In this document: positions 31,953 to 47,461 of the stretch, piece after piece
Layout: every line of letters starts with the position of its first letter
Numbering within the stretch: position 1 is the stretch's first letter
DNA from: Zhengitettix transpicula
Taxonomy: Eukaryota > Arthropoda > Insecta > Orthoptera > Tetrigidae
Assembly (NCBI GenBank): GCA_037074705.1
Contig: JAYJMR010000018.1
Span: 321,696-385,695 of the forward strand
Direction: 5' to 3'
DNA length: 64,000 nt
Program-made: the position numbers and the translations under genes
Notes under the pieces: generated by a model
The model's database searches: none
What the model saw: the letters and a program-made list of their open reading frames with translations, nothing else
What the model was told of the DNA's origin: nothing

Positions 31953-32135
31953 ACGACTGCCCGTTGTAATCTACGAACGTCTTCCTCGCCGCCGCACGCA
32001 CGCAGCATAGCTGTTGCAAGCGAACATTAGTAAAAACTTACAAATTAATATTCCGCGGATCGAATTATTTTATAATTTTAATTTCTTCTCTACTAAAGTT
32101 TCTTTACATGTATATATATATACACTCTTCTGTGA

Positions 32136-32177
<42 letters not shown>

Positions 32178-32360
32178 ACGACTGCCCGTTGTAATCTACG
32201 AACGTCTTCCTCGCCGCCGCACGCACGCAGCATAGCTGTTGCAAGCGAACATTAGTAAAAACTTACAAATTAATATTCCGCGGATCGAATTATTTTATAA
32301 TTTTAATTTCTTCTCTACTAAAGTTTCTTTACATGTATATATATATACACTCTTCTGTGA

Positions 32361-32402
<42 letters not shown>

Positions 32403-32585
32403 ACGACTGCCCGTTGTAATCTACGAACGTCTTCCTCGCCGCCGCACGCACGCAGCATAGCTGTTGCAAGCGAACATTAGTAAAAACTTACAAATTAATA
32501 TTCCGCGGATCGAATTATTTTATAATTTTAATTTCTTCTCTACTAAAGTTTCTTTACATGTATATATATATACACTCTTCTGTGA

Positions 32586-32626
<41 letters not shown>

Positions 32627-32809
32627 ACGACTGCCCGTTGTAATCTACGAACGTCTTCCTCGCCGCCGCACGCACGCAGCATAGCTGTTGCAAGCGAACA
32701 TTAGTAAAAACTTACAAATTAATATTCCGCGGATCGAATTATTTTATAATTTTAATTTCTTCTCTACTAAAGTTTCTTTACATGTATATATATATACACT
32801 CTTCTGTGA

Positions 32810-32851
<42 letters not shown>

Positions 32852-33034
32852 ACGACTGCCCGTTGTAATCTACGAACGTCTTCCTCGCCGCCGCACGCAC
32901 GCAGCATAGCTGTTGCAAGCGAACATTAGTAAAAACTTACAAATTAATATTCCGCGGATCGAATTATTTTATAATTTTAATTTCTTCTCTACTAAAGTTT
33001 CTTTACATGTATATATATATACACTCTTCTGTGA

Positions 33035-33076
<42 letters not shown>

Positions 33077-33259
33077 ACGACTGCCCGTTGTAATCTACGA
33101 ACGTCTTCCTCGCCGCCGCACGCACGCAGCATAGCTGTTGCAAGCGAACATTAGTAAAAACTTACAAATTAATATTCCGCGGATCGAATTATTTTATAAT
33201 TTTAATTTCTTCTCTACTAAAGTTTCTTTACATGTATATATATATACACTCTTCTGTGA

Positions 33260-33301
<42 letters not shown>

Positions 33302-33484
33302 ACGACTGCCCGTTGTAATCTACGAACGTCTTCCTCGCCGCCGCACGCACGCAGCATAGCTGTTGCAAGCGAACATTAGTAAAAACTTACAAATTAATAT
33401 TCCGCGGATCGAATTATTTTATAATTTTAATTTCTTCTCTACTAAAGTTTCTTTACATGTATATATATATACACTCTTCTGTGA

Positions 33485-33526
<42 letters not shown>

Positions 33527-33709
33527 ACGACTGCCCGTTGTAATCTACGAACGTCTTCCTCGCCGCCGCACGCACGCAGCATAGCTGTTGCAAGCGAACA
33601 TTAGTAAAAACTTACAAATTAATATTCCGCGGATCGAATTATTTTATAATTTTAATTTCTTCTCTACTAAAGTTTCTTTACATGTATATATATATACACT
33701 CTTCTGTGA

Positions 33710-33751
<42 letters not shown>

Positions 33752-33934
33752 ACGACTGCCCGTTGTAATCTACGAACGTCTTCCTCGCCGCCGCACGCAC
33801 GCAGCATAGCTGTTGCAAGCGAACATTAGTAAAAACTTACAAATTAATATTCCGCGGATCGAATTATTTTATAATTTTAATTTCTTCTCTACTAAAGTTT
33901 CTTTACATGTATATATATATACACTCTTCTGTGA

Positions 33935-33975
<41 letters not shown>

Positions 33976-34158
33976 ACGACTGCCCGTTGTAATCTACGAA
34001 CGTCTTCCTCGCCGCCGCACGCACGCAGCATAGCTGTTGCAAGCGAACATTAGTAAAAACTTACAAATTAATATTCCGCGGATCGAATTATTTTATAATT
34101 TTAATTTCTTCTCTACTAAAGTTTCTTTACATGTATATATATATACACTCTTCTGTGA

Positions 34159-34199
<41 letters not shown>

Positions 34200-34382
34200 A
34201 CGACTGCCCGTTGTAATCTACGAACGTCTTCCTCGCCGCCGCACGCACGCAGCATAGCTGTTGCAAGCGAACATTAGTAAAAACTTACAAATTAATATTC
34301 CGCGGATCGAATTATTTTATAATTTTAATTTCTTCTCTACTAAAGTTTCTTTACATGTATATATATATACACTCTTCTGTGA

Positions 34383-34424
<42 letters not shown>

Positions 34425-34607
34425 ACGACTGCCCGTTGTAATCTACGAACGTCTTCCTCGCCGCCGCACGCACGCAGCATAGCTGTTGCAAGCGAACATT
34501 AGTAAAAACTTACAAATTAATATTCCGCGGATCGAATTATTTTATAATTTTAATTTCTTCTCTACTAAAGTTTCTTTACATGTATATATATATACACTCT
34601 TCTGTGA

Positions 34608-34648
<41 letters not shown>

Positions 34649-34831
34649 ACGACTGCCCGTTGTAATCTACGAACGTCTTCCTCGCCGCCGCACGCACGCA
34701 GCATAGCTGTTGCAAGCGAACATTAGTAAAAACTTACAAATTAATATTCCGCGGATCGAATTATTTTATAATTTTAATTTCTTCTCTACTAAAGTTTCTT
34801 TACATGTATATATATATACACTCTTCTGTGA

Positions 34832-34873
<42 letters not shown>

Positions 34874-35056
34874 ACGACTGCCCGTTGTAATCTACGAACG
34901 TCTTCCTCGCCGCCGCACGCACGCAGCATAGCTGTTGCAAGCGAACATTAGTAAAAACTTACAAATTAATATTCCGCGGATCGAATTATTTTATAATTTT
35001 AATTTCTTCTCTACTAAAGTTTCTTTACATGTATATATATATACACTCTTCTGTGA

Positions 35057-35097
<41 letters not shown>

Positions 35098-35280
35098 ACG
35101 ACTGCCCGTTGTAATCTACGAACGTCTTCCTCGCCGCCGCACGCACGCAGCATAGCTGTTGCAAGCGAACATTAGTAAAAACTTACAAATTAATATTCCG
35201 CGGATCGAATTATTTTATAATTTTAATTTCTTCTCTACTAAAGTTTCTTTACATGTATATATATATACACTCTTCTGTGA

Positions 35281-35322
<42 letters not shown>

Positions 35323-35505
35323 ACGACTGCCCGTTGTAATCTACGAACGTCTTCCTCGCCGCCGCACGCACGCAGCATAGCTGTTGCAAGCGAACATTAG
35401 TAAAAACTTACAAATTAATATTCCGCGGATCGAATTATTTTATAATTTTAATTTCTTCTCTACTAAAGTTTCTTTACATGTATATATATATACACTCTTC
35501 TGTGA

Positions 35506-35547
<42 letters not shown>

Positions 35548-35730
35548 ACGACTGCCCGTTGTAATCTACGAACGTCTTCCTCGCCGCCGCACGCACGCAG
35601 CATAGCTGTTGCAAGCGAACATTAGTAAAAACTTACAAATTAATATTCCGCGGATCGAATTATTTTATAATTTTAATTTCTTCTCTACTAAAGTTTCTTT
35701 ACATGTATATATATATACACTCTTCTGTGA

Positions 35731-35772
<42 letters not shown>

Positions 35773-35955
35773 ACGACTGCCCGTTGTAATCTACGAACGT
35801 CTTCCTCGCCGCCGCACGCACGCAGCATAGCTGTTGCAAGCGAACATTAGTAAAAACTTACAAATTAATATTCCGCGGATCGAATTATTTTATAATTTTA
35901 ATTTCTTCTCTACTAAAGTTTCTTTACATGTATATATATATACACTCTTCTGTGA

Positions 35956-35997
<42 letters not shown>

Positions 35998-36180
35998 ACG
36001 ACTGCCCGTTGTAATCTACGAACGTCTTCCTCGCCGCCGCACGCACGCAGCATAGCTGTTGCAAGCGAACATTAGTAAAAACTTACAAATTAATATTCCG
36101 CGGATCGAATTATTTTATAATTTTAATTTCTTCTCTACTAAAGTTTCTTTACATGTATATATATATACACTCTTCTGTGA

Positions 36181-36221
<41 letters not shown>

Positions 36222-36404
36222 ACGACTGCCCGTTGTAATCTACGAACGTCTTCCTCGCCGCCGCACGCACGCAGCATAGCTGTTGCAAGCGAACATTAGT
36301 AAAAACTTACAAATTAATATTCCGCGGATCGAATTATTTTATAATTTTAATTTCTTCTCTACTAAAGTTTCTTTACATGTATATATATATACACTCTTCT
36401 GTGA

Positions 36405-36446
<42 letters not shown>

Positions 36447-36629
36447 ACGACTGCCCGTTGTAATCTACGAACGTCTTCCTCGCCGCCGCACGCACGCAGC
36501 ATAGCTGTTGCAAGCGAACATTAGTAAAAACTTACAAATTAATATTCCGCGGATCGAATTATTTTATAATTTTAATTTCTTCTCTACTAAAGTTTCTTTA
36601 CATGTATATATATATACACTCTTCTGTGA

Positions 36630-36671
<42 letters not shown>

Positions 36672-36854
36672 ACGACTGCCCGTTGTAATCTACGAACGTC
36701 TTCCTCGCCGCCGCACGCACGCAGCATAGCTGTTGCAAGCGAACATTAGTAAAAACTTACAAATTAATATTCCGCGGATCGAATTATTTTATAATTTTAA
36801 TTTCTTCTCTACTAAAGTTTCTTTACATGTATATATATATACACTCTTCTGTGA

Positions 36855-36894
<40 letters not shown>

Positions 36895-37077
36895 ACGACT
36901 GCCCGTTGTAATCTACGAACGTCTTCCTCGCCGCCGCACGCACGCAGCATAGCTGTTGCAAGCGAACATTAGTAAAAACTTACAAATTAATATTCCGCGG
37001 ATCGAATTATTTTATAATTTTAATTTCTTCTCTACTAAAGTTTCTTTACATGTATATATATATACACTCTTCTGTGA

Positions 37078-37118
<41 letters not shown>

Positions 37119-37301
37119 ACGACTGCCCGTTGTAATCTACGAACGTCTTCCTCGCCGCCGCACGCACGCAGCATAGCTGTTGCAAGCGAACATTAGTAAA
37201 AACTTACAAATTAATATTCCGCGGATCGAATTATTTTATAATTTTAATTTCTTCTCTACTAAAGTTTCTTTACATGTATATATATATACACTCTTCTGTG
37301 A

Positions 37302-37341
<40 letters not shown>

Positions 37342-37524
37342 ACGACTGCCCGTTGTAATCTACGAACGTCTTCCTCGCCGCCGCACGCACGCAGCATAGC
37401 TGTTGCAAGCGAACATTAGTAAAAACTTACAAATTAATATTCCGCGGATCGAATTATTTTATAATTTTAATTTCTTCTCTACTAAAGTTTCTTTACATGT
37501 ATATATATATACACTCTTCTGTGA

Positions 37525-37566
<42 letters not shown>

Positions 37567-37749
37567 ACGACTGCCCGTTGTAATCTACGAACGTCTTCCT
37601 CGCCGCCGCACGCACGCAGCATAGCTGTTGCAAGCGAACATTAGTAAAAACTTACAAATTAATATTCCGCGGATCGAATTATTTTATAATTTTAATTTCT
37701 TCTCTACTAAAGTTTCTTTACATGTATATATATATACACTCTTCTGTGA

Positions 37750-37790
<41 letters not shown>

Positions 37791-37973
37791 ACGACTGCCC
37801 GTTGTAATCTACGAACGTCTTCCTCGCCGCCGCACGCACGCAGCATAGCTGTTGCAAGCGAACATTAGTAAAAACTTACAAATTAATATTCCGCGGATCG
37901 AATTATTTTATAATTTTAATTTCTTCTCTACTAAAGTTTCTTTACATGTATATATATATACACTCTTCTGTGA

Positions 37974-38015
<42 letters not shown>

Positions 38016-38198
38016 ACGACTGCCCGTTGTAATCTACGAACGTCTTCCTCGCCGCCGCACGCACGCAGCATAGCTGTTGCAAGCGAACATTAGTAAAAAC
38101 TTACAAATTAATATTCCGCGGATCGAATTATTTTATAATTTTAATTTCTTCTCTACTAAAGTTTCTTTACATGTATATATATATACACTCTTCTGTGA

Positions 38199-38239
<41 letters not shown>

Positions 38240-38422
38240 ACGACTGCCCGTTGTAATCTACGAACGTCTTCCTCGCCGCCGCACGCACGCAGCATAGCTG
38301 TTGCAAGCGAACATTAGTAAAAACTTACAAATTAATATTCCGCGGATCGAATTATTTTATAATTTTAATTTCTTCTCTACTAAAGTTTCTTTACATGTAT
38401 ATATATATACACTCTTCTGTGA

Positions 38423-38464
<42 letters not shown>

Positions 38465-38647
38465 ACGACTGCCCGTTGTAATCTACGAACGTCTTCCTCG
38501 CCGCCGCACGCACGCAGCATAGCTGTTGCAAGCGAACATTAGTAAAAACTTACAAATTAATATTCCGCGGATCGAATTATTTTATAATTTTAATTTCTTC
38601 TCTACTAAAGTTTCTTTACATGTATATATATATACACTCTTCTGTGA

Positions 38648-38689
<42 letters not shown>

Positions 38690-38872
38690 ACGACTGCCCG
38701 TTGTAATCTACGAACGTCTTCCTCGCCGCCGCACGCACGCAGCATAGCTGTTGCAAGCGAACATTAGTAAAAACTTACAAATTAATATTCCGCGGATCGA
38801 ATTATTTTATAATTTTAATTTCTTCTCTACTAAAGTTTCTTTACATGTATATATATATACACTCTTCTGTGA

Positions 38873-38913
<41 letters not shown>

Positions 38914-39096
38914 ACGACTGCCCGTTGTAATCTACGAACGTCTTCCTCGCCGCCGCACGCACGCAGCATAGCTGTTGCAAGCGAACATTAGTAAAAACTT
39001 ACAAATTAATATTCCGCGGATCGAATTATTTTATAATTTTAATTTCTTCTCTACTAAAGTTTCTTTACATGTATATATATATACACTCTTCTGTGA

Positions 39097-39138
<42 letters not shown>

Positions 39139-39321
39139 ACGACTGCCCGTTGTAATCTACGAACGTCTTCCTCGCCGCCGCACGCACGCAGCATAGCTGT
39201 TGCAAGCGAACATTAGTAAAAACTTACAAATTAATATTCCGCGGATCGAATTATTTTATAATTTTAATTTCTTCTCTACTAAAGTTTCTTTACATGTATA
39301 TATATATACACTCTTCTGTGA

Positions 39322-39362
<41 letters not shown>

Positions 39363-39545
39363 ACGACTGCCCGTTGTAATCTACGAACGTCTTCCTCGCC
39401 GCCGCACGCACGCAGCATAGCTGTTGCAAGCGAACATTAGTAAAAACTTACAAATTAATATTCCGCGGATCGAATTATTTTATAATTTTAATTTCTTCTC
39501 TACTAAAGTTTCTTTACATGTATATATATATACACTCTTCTGTGA

Positions 39546-39586
<41 letters not shown>

Positions 39587-39769
39587 ACGACTGCCCGTTG
39601 TAATCTACGAACGTCTTCCTCGCCGCCGCACGCACGCAGCATAGCTGTTGCAAGCGAACATTAGTAAAAACTTACAAATTAATATTCCGCGGATCGAATT
39701 ATTTTATAATTTTAATTTCTTCTCTACTAAAGTTTCTTTACATGTATATATATATACACTCTTCTGTGA

Positions 39770-39811
<42 letters not shown>

Positions 39812-39994
39812 ACGACTGCCCGTTGTAATCTACGAACGTCTTCCTCGCCGCCGCACGCACGCAGCATAGCTGTTGCAAGCGAACATTAGTAAAAACTTAC
39901 AAATTAATATTCCGCGGATCGAATTATTTTATAATTTTAATTTCTTCTCTACTAAAGTTTCTTTACATGTATATATATATACACTCTTCTGTGA

Positions 39995-40036
<42 letters not shown>

Positions 40037-40219
40037 ACGACTGCCCGTTGTAATCTACGAACGTCTTCCTCGCCGCCGCACGCACGCAGCATAGCTGTTG
40101 CAAGCGAACATTAGTAAAAACTTACAAATTAATATTCCGCGGATCGAATTATTTTATAATTTTAATTTCTTCTCTACTAAAGTTTCTTTACATGTATATA
40201 TATATACACTCTTCTGTGA

Positions 40220-40259
<40 letters not shown>

Positions 40260-40442
40260 ACGACTGCCCGTTGTAATCTACGAACGTCTTCCTCGCCGCC
40301 GCACGCACGCAGCATAGCTGTTGCAAGCGAACATTAGTAAAAACTTACAAATTAATATTCCGCGGATCGAATTATTTTATAATTTTAATTTCTTCTCTAC
40401 TAAAGTTTCTTTACATGTATATATATATACACTCTTCTGTGA

Positions 40443-40483
<41 letters not shown>

Positions 40484-40666
40484 ACGACTGCCCGTTGTAA
40501 TCTACGAACGTCTTCCTCGCCGCCGCACGCACGCAGCATAGCTGTTGCAAGCGAACATTAGTAAAAACTTACAAATTAATATTCCGCGGATCGAATTATT
40601 TTATAATTTTAATTTCTTCTCTACTAAAGTTTCTTTACATGTATATATATATACACTCTTCTGTGA

Positions 40667-40702
<36 letters not shown>

Positions 40703-40885
40703 ACGACTGCCCGTTGTAATCTACGAACGTCTTCCTCGCCGCCGCACGCACGCAGCATAGCTGTTGCAAGCGAACATTAGTAAAAACTTACAAATTAATA
40801 TTCAGCGGATCGAATTATTTTATAATTTTAATTTCTTCTCTACTAAAGTTTCTTTACATGTATATATATATACACTCTTCTGTGA

Positions 40886-40925
<40 letters not shown>

Positions 40926-41108
40926 ACGACTGCCCGTTGTAATCTACGAACGTCTTCCTCGCCGCCGCACGCACGCAGCATAGCTGTTGCAAGCGAACAT
41001 TAGTAAAAACTTACAAATTAATATTCCGCGGATCGAATTATTTTATAATTTTAATTTCTTCTCTACTAAAGTTTCTTTACATGTATATATATATACACTC
41101 TTCTGTGA

Positions 41109-41149
<41 letters not shown>

Positions 41150-41332
41150 ACGACTGCCCGTTGTAATCTACGAACGTCTTCCTCGCCGCCGCACGCACGC
41201 AGCATAGCTGTTGCAAGCGAACATTAGTAAAAACTTACAAATTAATATTCCGCGGATCGAATTATTTTATAATTTTAATTTCTTCTCTACTAAAGTTTCT
41301 TTACATGTATATATATATACACTCTTCTGTGA

Positions 41333-41373
<41 letters not shown>

Positions 41374-41374
<1 letters not shown>

Positions 41375-41391
41375 ACGACAAAAAACACGAC
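41374..41391 (+). repeat. Variant monomer: 12-bp insertion at the monomer start
   Basis: CACGACAAAAAA is followed directly by the normal CACGACTG start, duplicating the A-tract/CACGAC junction. The following copy also has a rearranged TA run (ATGTAATATTATATAC near 41542). Confidence 0.85.
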
Positions 41392-41569
41392 TGCCCGTTG
41401 TAATCTACGAACGTCTTCCTCGCCGCCGCACGCACGCAGCATAGCTGTTGCAAGCGAACATTAGTAAAAACTTACAAATTAATATTCCGCGGATCGAATT
41501 ATTTTATAATTTTAATTTCTTCTCTACTAAAGTTTCTTTACATGTAATATTATATACACTCTTCTGTGA

Positions 41570-41608
<39 letters not shown>

Positions 41609-41791
41609 ACGACTGCCCGTTGTAATCTACGAACGTCTTCCTCGCCGCCGCACGCACGCAGCATAGCTGTTGCAAGCGAACATTAGTAAAAACTTACAAA
41701 TTAATATTCCGCGGATCGAATTATTTTATAATTTTAATTTCTTCTCTACTAAAGTTTCTTTACATGTATATATATATACACTCTTCTGTGA

Positions 41792-41831
<40 letters not shown>

Positions 41832-42014
41832 ACGACTGCCCGTTGTAATCTACGAACGTCTTCCTCGCCGCCGCACGCACGCAGCATAGCTGTTGCAAGC
41901 GAACATTAGTAAAAACTTACAAATTAATATTCCGCGGATCGAATTATTTTATAATTTTAATTTCTTCTCTACTAAAGTTTCTTTACATGTATATATATAT
42001 ACACTCTTCTGTGA

Positions 42015-42057
<43 letters not shown>

Positions 42058-42666
42058 ACGACTGCCCGTTGTAATCTACGAACGTCTTCCTCGCCGCCGC
42101 ACGCACGCAGCATAGCTGTTGCAAGCGAACATTAGTAAAAACTTACAAATTAATATTCCGCGGATCGAATTATTTTATAATTTTAATTTCTTCTCTACTA
42201 AAGTTTCTTTACATGTATATATATATACACTCTTCTGTGAGTTAAAAAAAAAAAAAAAAAAAAAAAAAAACACGACTGCCCGTTGTAATCTACGAACGTC
42301 TTCCTCGCCGCCGCACGCACGCAGCATAGCTGTTGCAAGCGAACATTAGTAAAAACTTACAAATTAATATTCCGCGGATCGAATTATTTTATAATTTTAA
42401 TTTCTTCTCTACTAAAGTTTCTTTACATGTATATATATATACACTCTTCTGTGAGTTAAAAAAAAAAAAAAAAAAAAAAAAACACGACTGCCCGTTGTAA
42501 TCTACGAACGTCTTCCTCGCCGCCGCACGCACGCAGCATAGCTGTTGCAAGCGAACATTAGTAAAAACTTACAAATTAATATTCCGCGGATCGAATTATT
42601 TTATAATTTTAATTTCTTCTCTACTAAAGTTTCTTTACATGTATATATATATACACTCTTCTGTGA

Positions 42667-42669
<3 letters not shown>

Positions 42670-42718
<49 letters not shown>
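42670..42718 (+). repeat. Expanded A tract of 49
   Basis: One of the two longest A tracts in the window; the other is at 421-469, also 49. It directly follows two short ones: 27 A at 42244-42270 and 25 A at 42458-42482. Confidence 0.9.
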
Positions 42719-42719
<1 letters not shown>

Positions 42720-42902
42720 ACGACTGCCCGTTGTAATCTACGAACGTCTTCCTCGCCGCCGCACGCACGCAGCATAGCTGTTGCAAGCGAACATTAGTAA
42801 AAACTTACAAATTAATATTCCGCGGATCGAATTATTTTATAATTTTAATTTCTTCTCTACTAAAGTTTCTTTACATGTATATATATATACACTCTTCTGT
42901 GA

Positions 42903-42945
<43 letters not shown>

Positions 42946-43127
42946 ACGACTGCCCGTTGTAATCTACGAACGTCTTCCTCGCCGCCGCACGCACGCAGCA
43001 TAGCTGTTGCAAGCGAACATTAGTAAAAACTTACAAATTAATATCCGCGGATCGAATTATTTTATAATTTTAATTTCTTCTCTACTAAAGTTTCTTTACA
43101 TGTATATATATATACACTCTTCTGTGA

Positions 43128-43168
<41 letters not shown>

Positions 43169-43563
43169 ACGACTGCCCGTTGTAATCTACGAACGTCTTC
43201 CTCGCCGCCGCACGCACGCAGCATAGCTGTTGCAAGCGAACATTAGTAAAAACTTACAAATTAATATTCCGCGGATCGAATTATTTTATAATTTTAATTT
43301 CTTCTCTACTAAAGTTTCTTTACATGTATATATATATACACTCTTCTGTGAGTTAAAAAAAAAAAAAAAAAAAAAAAAACACGACTGCCCGTTGTAATCT
43401 ACGAACGTCTTCCTCGCCGCCGCACGCACGCAGCATAGCTGTTGCAAGCGAACATTAGTAAAAACTTACAAATTAATATTCCGCGGATCGAATTATTTTA
43501 TAATTTTAATTTCTTCTCTACTAAAGTTTCTTTACATGTATATATATATACACTCTTCTGTGA

Positions 43564-43604
<41 letters not shown>

Positions 43605-43787
43605 ACGACTGCCCGTTGTAATCTACGAACGTCTTCCTCGCCGCCGCACGCACGCAGCATAGCTGTTGCAAGCGAACATTAGTAAAAACTTACAAATTAA
43701 TATTCCGCGGATCGAATTATTTTATAATTTTAATTTCTTCTCTACTAAAGTTTCTTTACATGTATATATATATACACTCTTCTGTGA

Positions 43788-43834
<47 letters not shown>

Positions 43835-44017
43835 ACGACTGCCCGTTGTAATCTACGAACGTCTTCCTCGCCGCCGCACGCACGCAGCATAGCTGTTGCA
43901 AGCGAACATTAGTAAAAACTTACAAATTAATATTCCGCGGATCGAATTATTTTATAATTTTAATTTCTTCTCTACTAAAGTTTCTTTACATGTATATATA
44001 TATACACTCTTCTGTGA

Positions 44018-44063
<46 letters not shown>

Positions 44064-44246
44064 ACGACTGCCCGTTGTAATCTACGAACGTCTTCCTCGC
44101 CGCCGCACGCACGCAGCATAGCTGTTGCAAGCGAACATTAGTAAAAACTTACAAATTAATATTCCGCGGATCGAATTATTTTATAATTTTAATTTCTTCT
44201 CTACTAAAGTTTCTTTACATGTATATATATATACACTCTTCTGTGA

Positions 44247-44289
<43 letters not shown>

Positions 44290-44472
44290 ACGACTGCCCG
44301 TTGTAATCTACGAACGTCTTCCTCGCCGCCGCACGCACGCAGCATAGCTGTTGCAAGCGAACATTAGTAAAAACTTACAAATTAATATTCCGCGGATCGA
44401 ATTATTTTATAATTTTAATTTCTTCTCTACTAAAGTTTCTTTACATGTATATATATATACACTCTTCTGTGA

Positions 44473-44516
<44 letters not shown>

Positions 44517-44699
44517 ACGACTGCCCGTTGTAATCTACGAACGTCTTCCTCGCCGCCGCACGCACGCAGCATAGCTGTTGCAAGCGAACATTAGTAAAAA
44601 CTTACAAATTAATATTCCGCGGATCGAATTATTTTATAATTTTAATTTCTTCTCTACTAAAGTTTCTTTACATGTATATATATATACACTCTTCTGTGA

Positions 44700-44743
<44 letters not shown>

Positions 44744-44926
44744 ACGACTGCCCGTTGTAATCTACGAACGTCTTCCTCGCCGCCGCACGCACGCAGCATA
44801 GCTGTTGCAAGCGAACATTAGTAAAAACTTACAAATTAATATTCCGCGGATCGAATTATTTTATAATTTTAATTTCTTCTCTACTAAAGTTTCTTTACAT
44901 GTATATATATATACACTCTTCTGTGA

Positions 44927-44974
<48 letters not shown>

Positions 44975-45157
44975 ACGACTGCCCGTTGTAATCTACGAAC
45001 GTCTTCCTCGCCGCCGCACGCACGCAGCATAGCTGTTGCAAGCGAACATTAGTAAAAACTTACAAAATAATATTCCGCGGATCGAATTATTTTATAATTT
45101 TAATTTCTTCTCTACTAAAGTTTCTTTACATGTATATATATATACACTCTTCTGTGA

Positions 45158-45204
<47 letters not shown>

Positions 45205-45387
45205 ACGACTGCCCGTTGTAATCTACGAACGTCTTCCTCGCCGCCGCACGCACGCAGCATAGCTGTTGCAAGCGAACATTAGTAAAAACTTACAAATTAA
45301 TATTCCGCGGATCGAATTATTTTATAATTTTAATTTCTTCTCTACTAAAGTTTCTTTACATGTATATATATATACACTCTTCTGTGA

Positions 45388-45433
<46 letters not shown>

Positions 45434-45616
45434 ACGACTGCCCGTTGTAATCTACGAACGTCTTCCTCGCCGCCGCACGCACGCAGCATAGCTGTTGCAA
45501 GCGAACATTAGTAAAAACTTACAAATTAATATTCCGCGGATCGAATTATTTTATAATTTTAATTTCTTCTCTACTAAAGTTTCTTTACATGTATATATAT
45601 ATACACTCTTCTGTGA

Positions 45617-45659
<43 letters not shown>

Positions 45660-46055
45660 ACGACTGCCCGTTGTAATCTACGAACGTCTTCCTCGCCGCC
45701 GCACGCACGCAGCATAGCTGTTGCAAGCGAACATTAGTAAAAACTTACAAATTAATATTCCGCGGATCGAATTATTTTATAATTTTAATTTCTTCTCTAC
45801 TAAAGTTTCTTTACATGTATATATATATACACTCTTCTGTGAGTTAAAAAAAAAAAAAAAAAAAAAAAAAACACGACTGCCCGTTGTAATCTACGAACGT
45901 CTTCCTCGCCGCCGCACGCACGCAGCATAGCTGTTGCAAGCGAACATTAGTAAAAACTTACAAATTAATATTCCGCGGATCGAATTATTTTATAATTTTA
46001 ATTTCTTCTCTACTAAAGTTTCTTTACATGTATATATATATACACTCTTCTGTGA

Positions 46056-46097
<42 letters not shown>

Positions 46098-46280
46098 ACG
46101 ACTGCCCGTTGTAATCTACGAACGTCTTCCTCGCCGCCGCACGCACGCAGCATAGCTGTTGCAAGCGAACATTAGTAAAAACTTACAAATTAATATTCCG
46201 CGGATCGAATTATTTTATAATTTTAATTTCTTCTCTACTAAAGTTTCTTTACATGTATATATATATACACTCTTCTGTGA

Positions 46281-46321
<41 letters not shown>

Positions 46322-46504
46322 ACGACTGCCCGTTGTAATCTACGAACGTCTTCCTCGCCGCCGCACGCACGCAGCATAGCTGTTGCAAGCGAACATTAGT
46401 AAAAACTTACAAATTAATATTCCGCGGATCGAATTATTTTATAATTTTAATTTCTTCTCTACTAAAGTTTCTTTACATGTATATATATATACACTCTTCT
46501 GTGA

Positions 46505-46548
<44 letters not shown>

Positions 46549-46731
46549 ACGACTGCCCGTTGTAATCTACGAACGTCTTCCTCGCCGCCGCACGCACGCA
46601 GCATAGCTGTTGCAAGCGAACATTAGTAAAAACTTACAAATTAATATTCCGCGGATCGAATTATTTTATAATTTTAATTTCTTCTCTACTAAAGTTTCTT
46701 TACATGTATATATATATACACTCTTCTGTGA

Positions 46732-46778
<47 letters not shown>

Positions 46779-46961
46779 ACGACTGCCCGTTGTAATCTAC
46801 GAACGTCTTCCTCGCCGCCGCACGCACGCAGCATAGCTGTTGCAAGCGAACATTAGTAAAAACTTACAAATTAATATTCCGCGGATCGAATTATTTTATA
46901 ATTTTAATTTCTTCTCTACTAAAGTTTCTTTACATGTATATATATATACACTCTTCTGTGA

Positions 46962-47009
<48 letters not shown>

Positions 47010-47192
47010 ACGACTGCCCGTTGTAATCTACGAACGTCTTCCTCGCCGCCGCACGCACGCAGCATAGCTGTTGCAAGCGAACATTAGTAAAAACTTACAA
47101 ATTAATATTCCGCGGATCGAATTATTTTATAATTTTAATTTCTTCTCTACTAAAGTTTCTTTACATGTATATATATATACACTCTTCTGTGA

Positions 47193-47236
<44 letters not shown>

Positions 47237-47419
47237 ACGACTGCCCGTTGTAATCTACGAACGTCTTCCTCGCCGCCGCACGCACGCAGCATAGCTGTTG
47301 CAAGCGAACATTAGTAAAAACTTACAAATTAATATTCCGCGGATCGAATTATTTTATAATTTTAATTTCTTCTCTACTAAAGTTTCTTTACATGTATATA
47401 TATATACACTCTTCTGTGA

Positions 47420-47458
<39 letters not shown>

Positions 47459-47461
<3 letters not shown>

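Larger units (their letters stand above)
1..47458 (+). repeat. 225-bp poly(A) satellite array, left block
   Basis: About 210 head-to-tail copies of one monomer. Each copy has a 187-bp unique part beginning CACGACTGCCCG and ending CTGTGAGTT, followed by a pure A tract, usually 36-44 A. The unique part has a GC-rich half (CGCCGCCGCACGCACGCA) and an AT-rich half ending in an alternating TA palindrome. All copies have the same orientation. Most are identical outside the A tract; a minority carry one substitution or a short slippage duplication or deletion. No higher-order period is obvious by eye. The array starts inside an A tract at base 1, so it extends beyond the window. I do not recognise the family. 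The short open frames running through each copy start at TTG and read the A tract as lysines, so I call no gene here. Near-identity over 47 kb implies recent amplification or strong homogenisation. Confidence 0.97.

Noticed and set aside
1..47458. CRISPR-like array (regular repeat spacing)
   Set aside because: The repeated unit has no unique spacers: both the 187-bp part and the A tract are the same in all copies, and the setting is eukaryotic.
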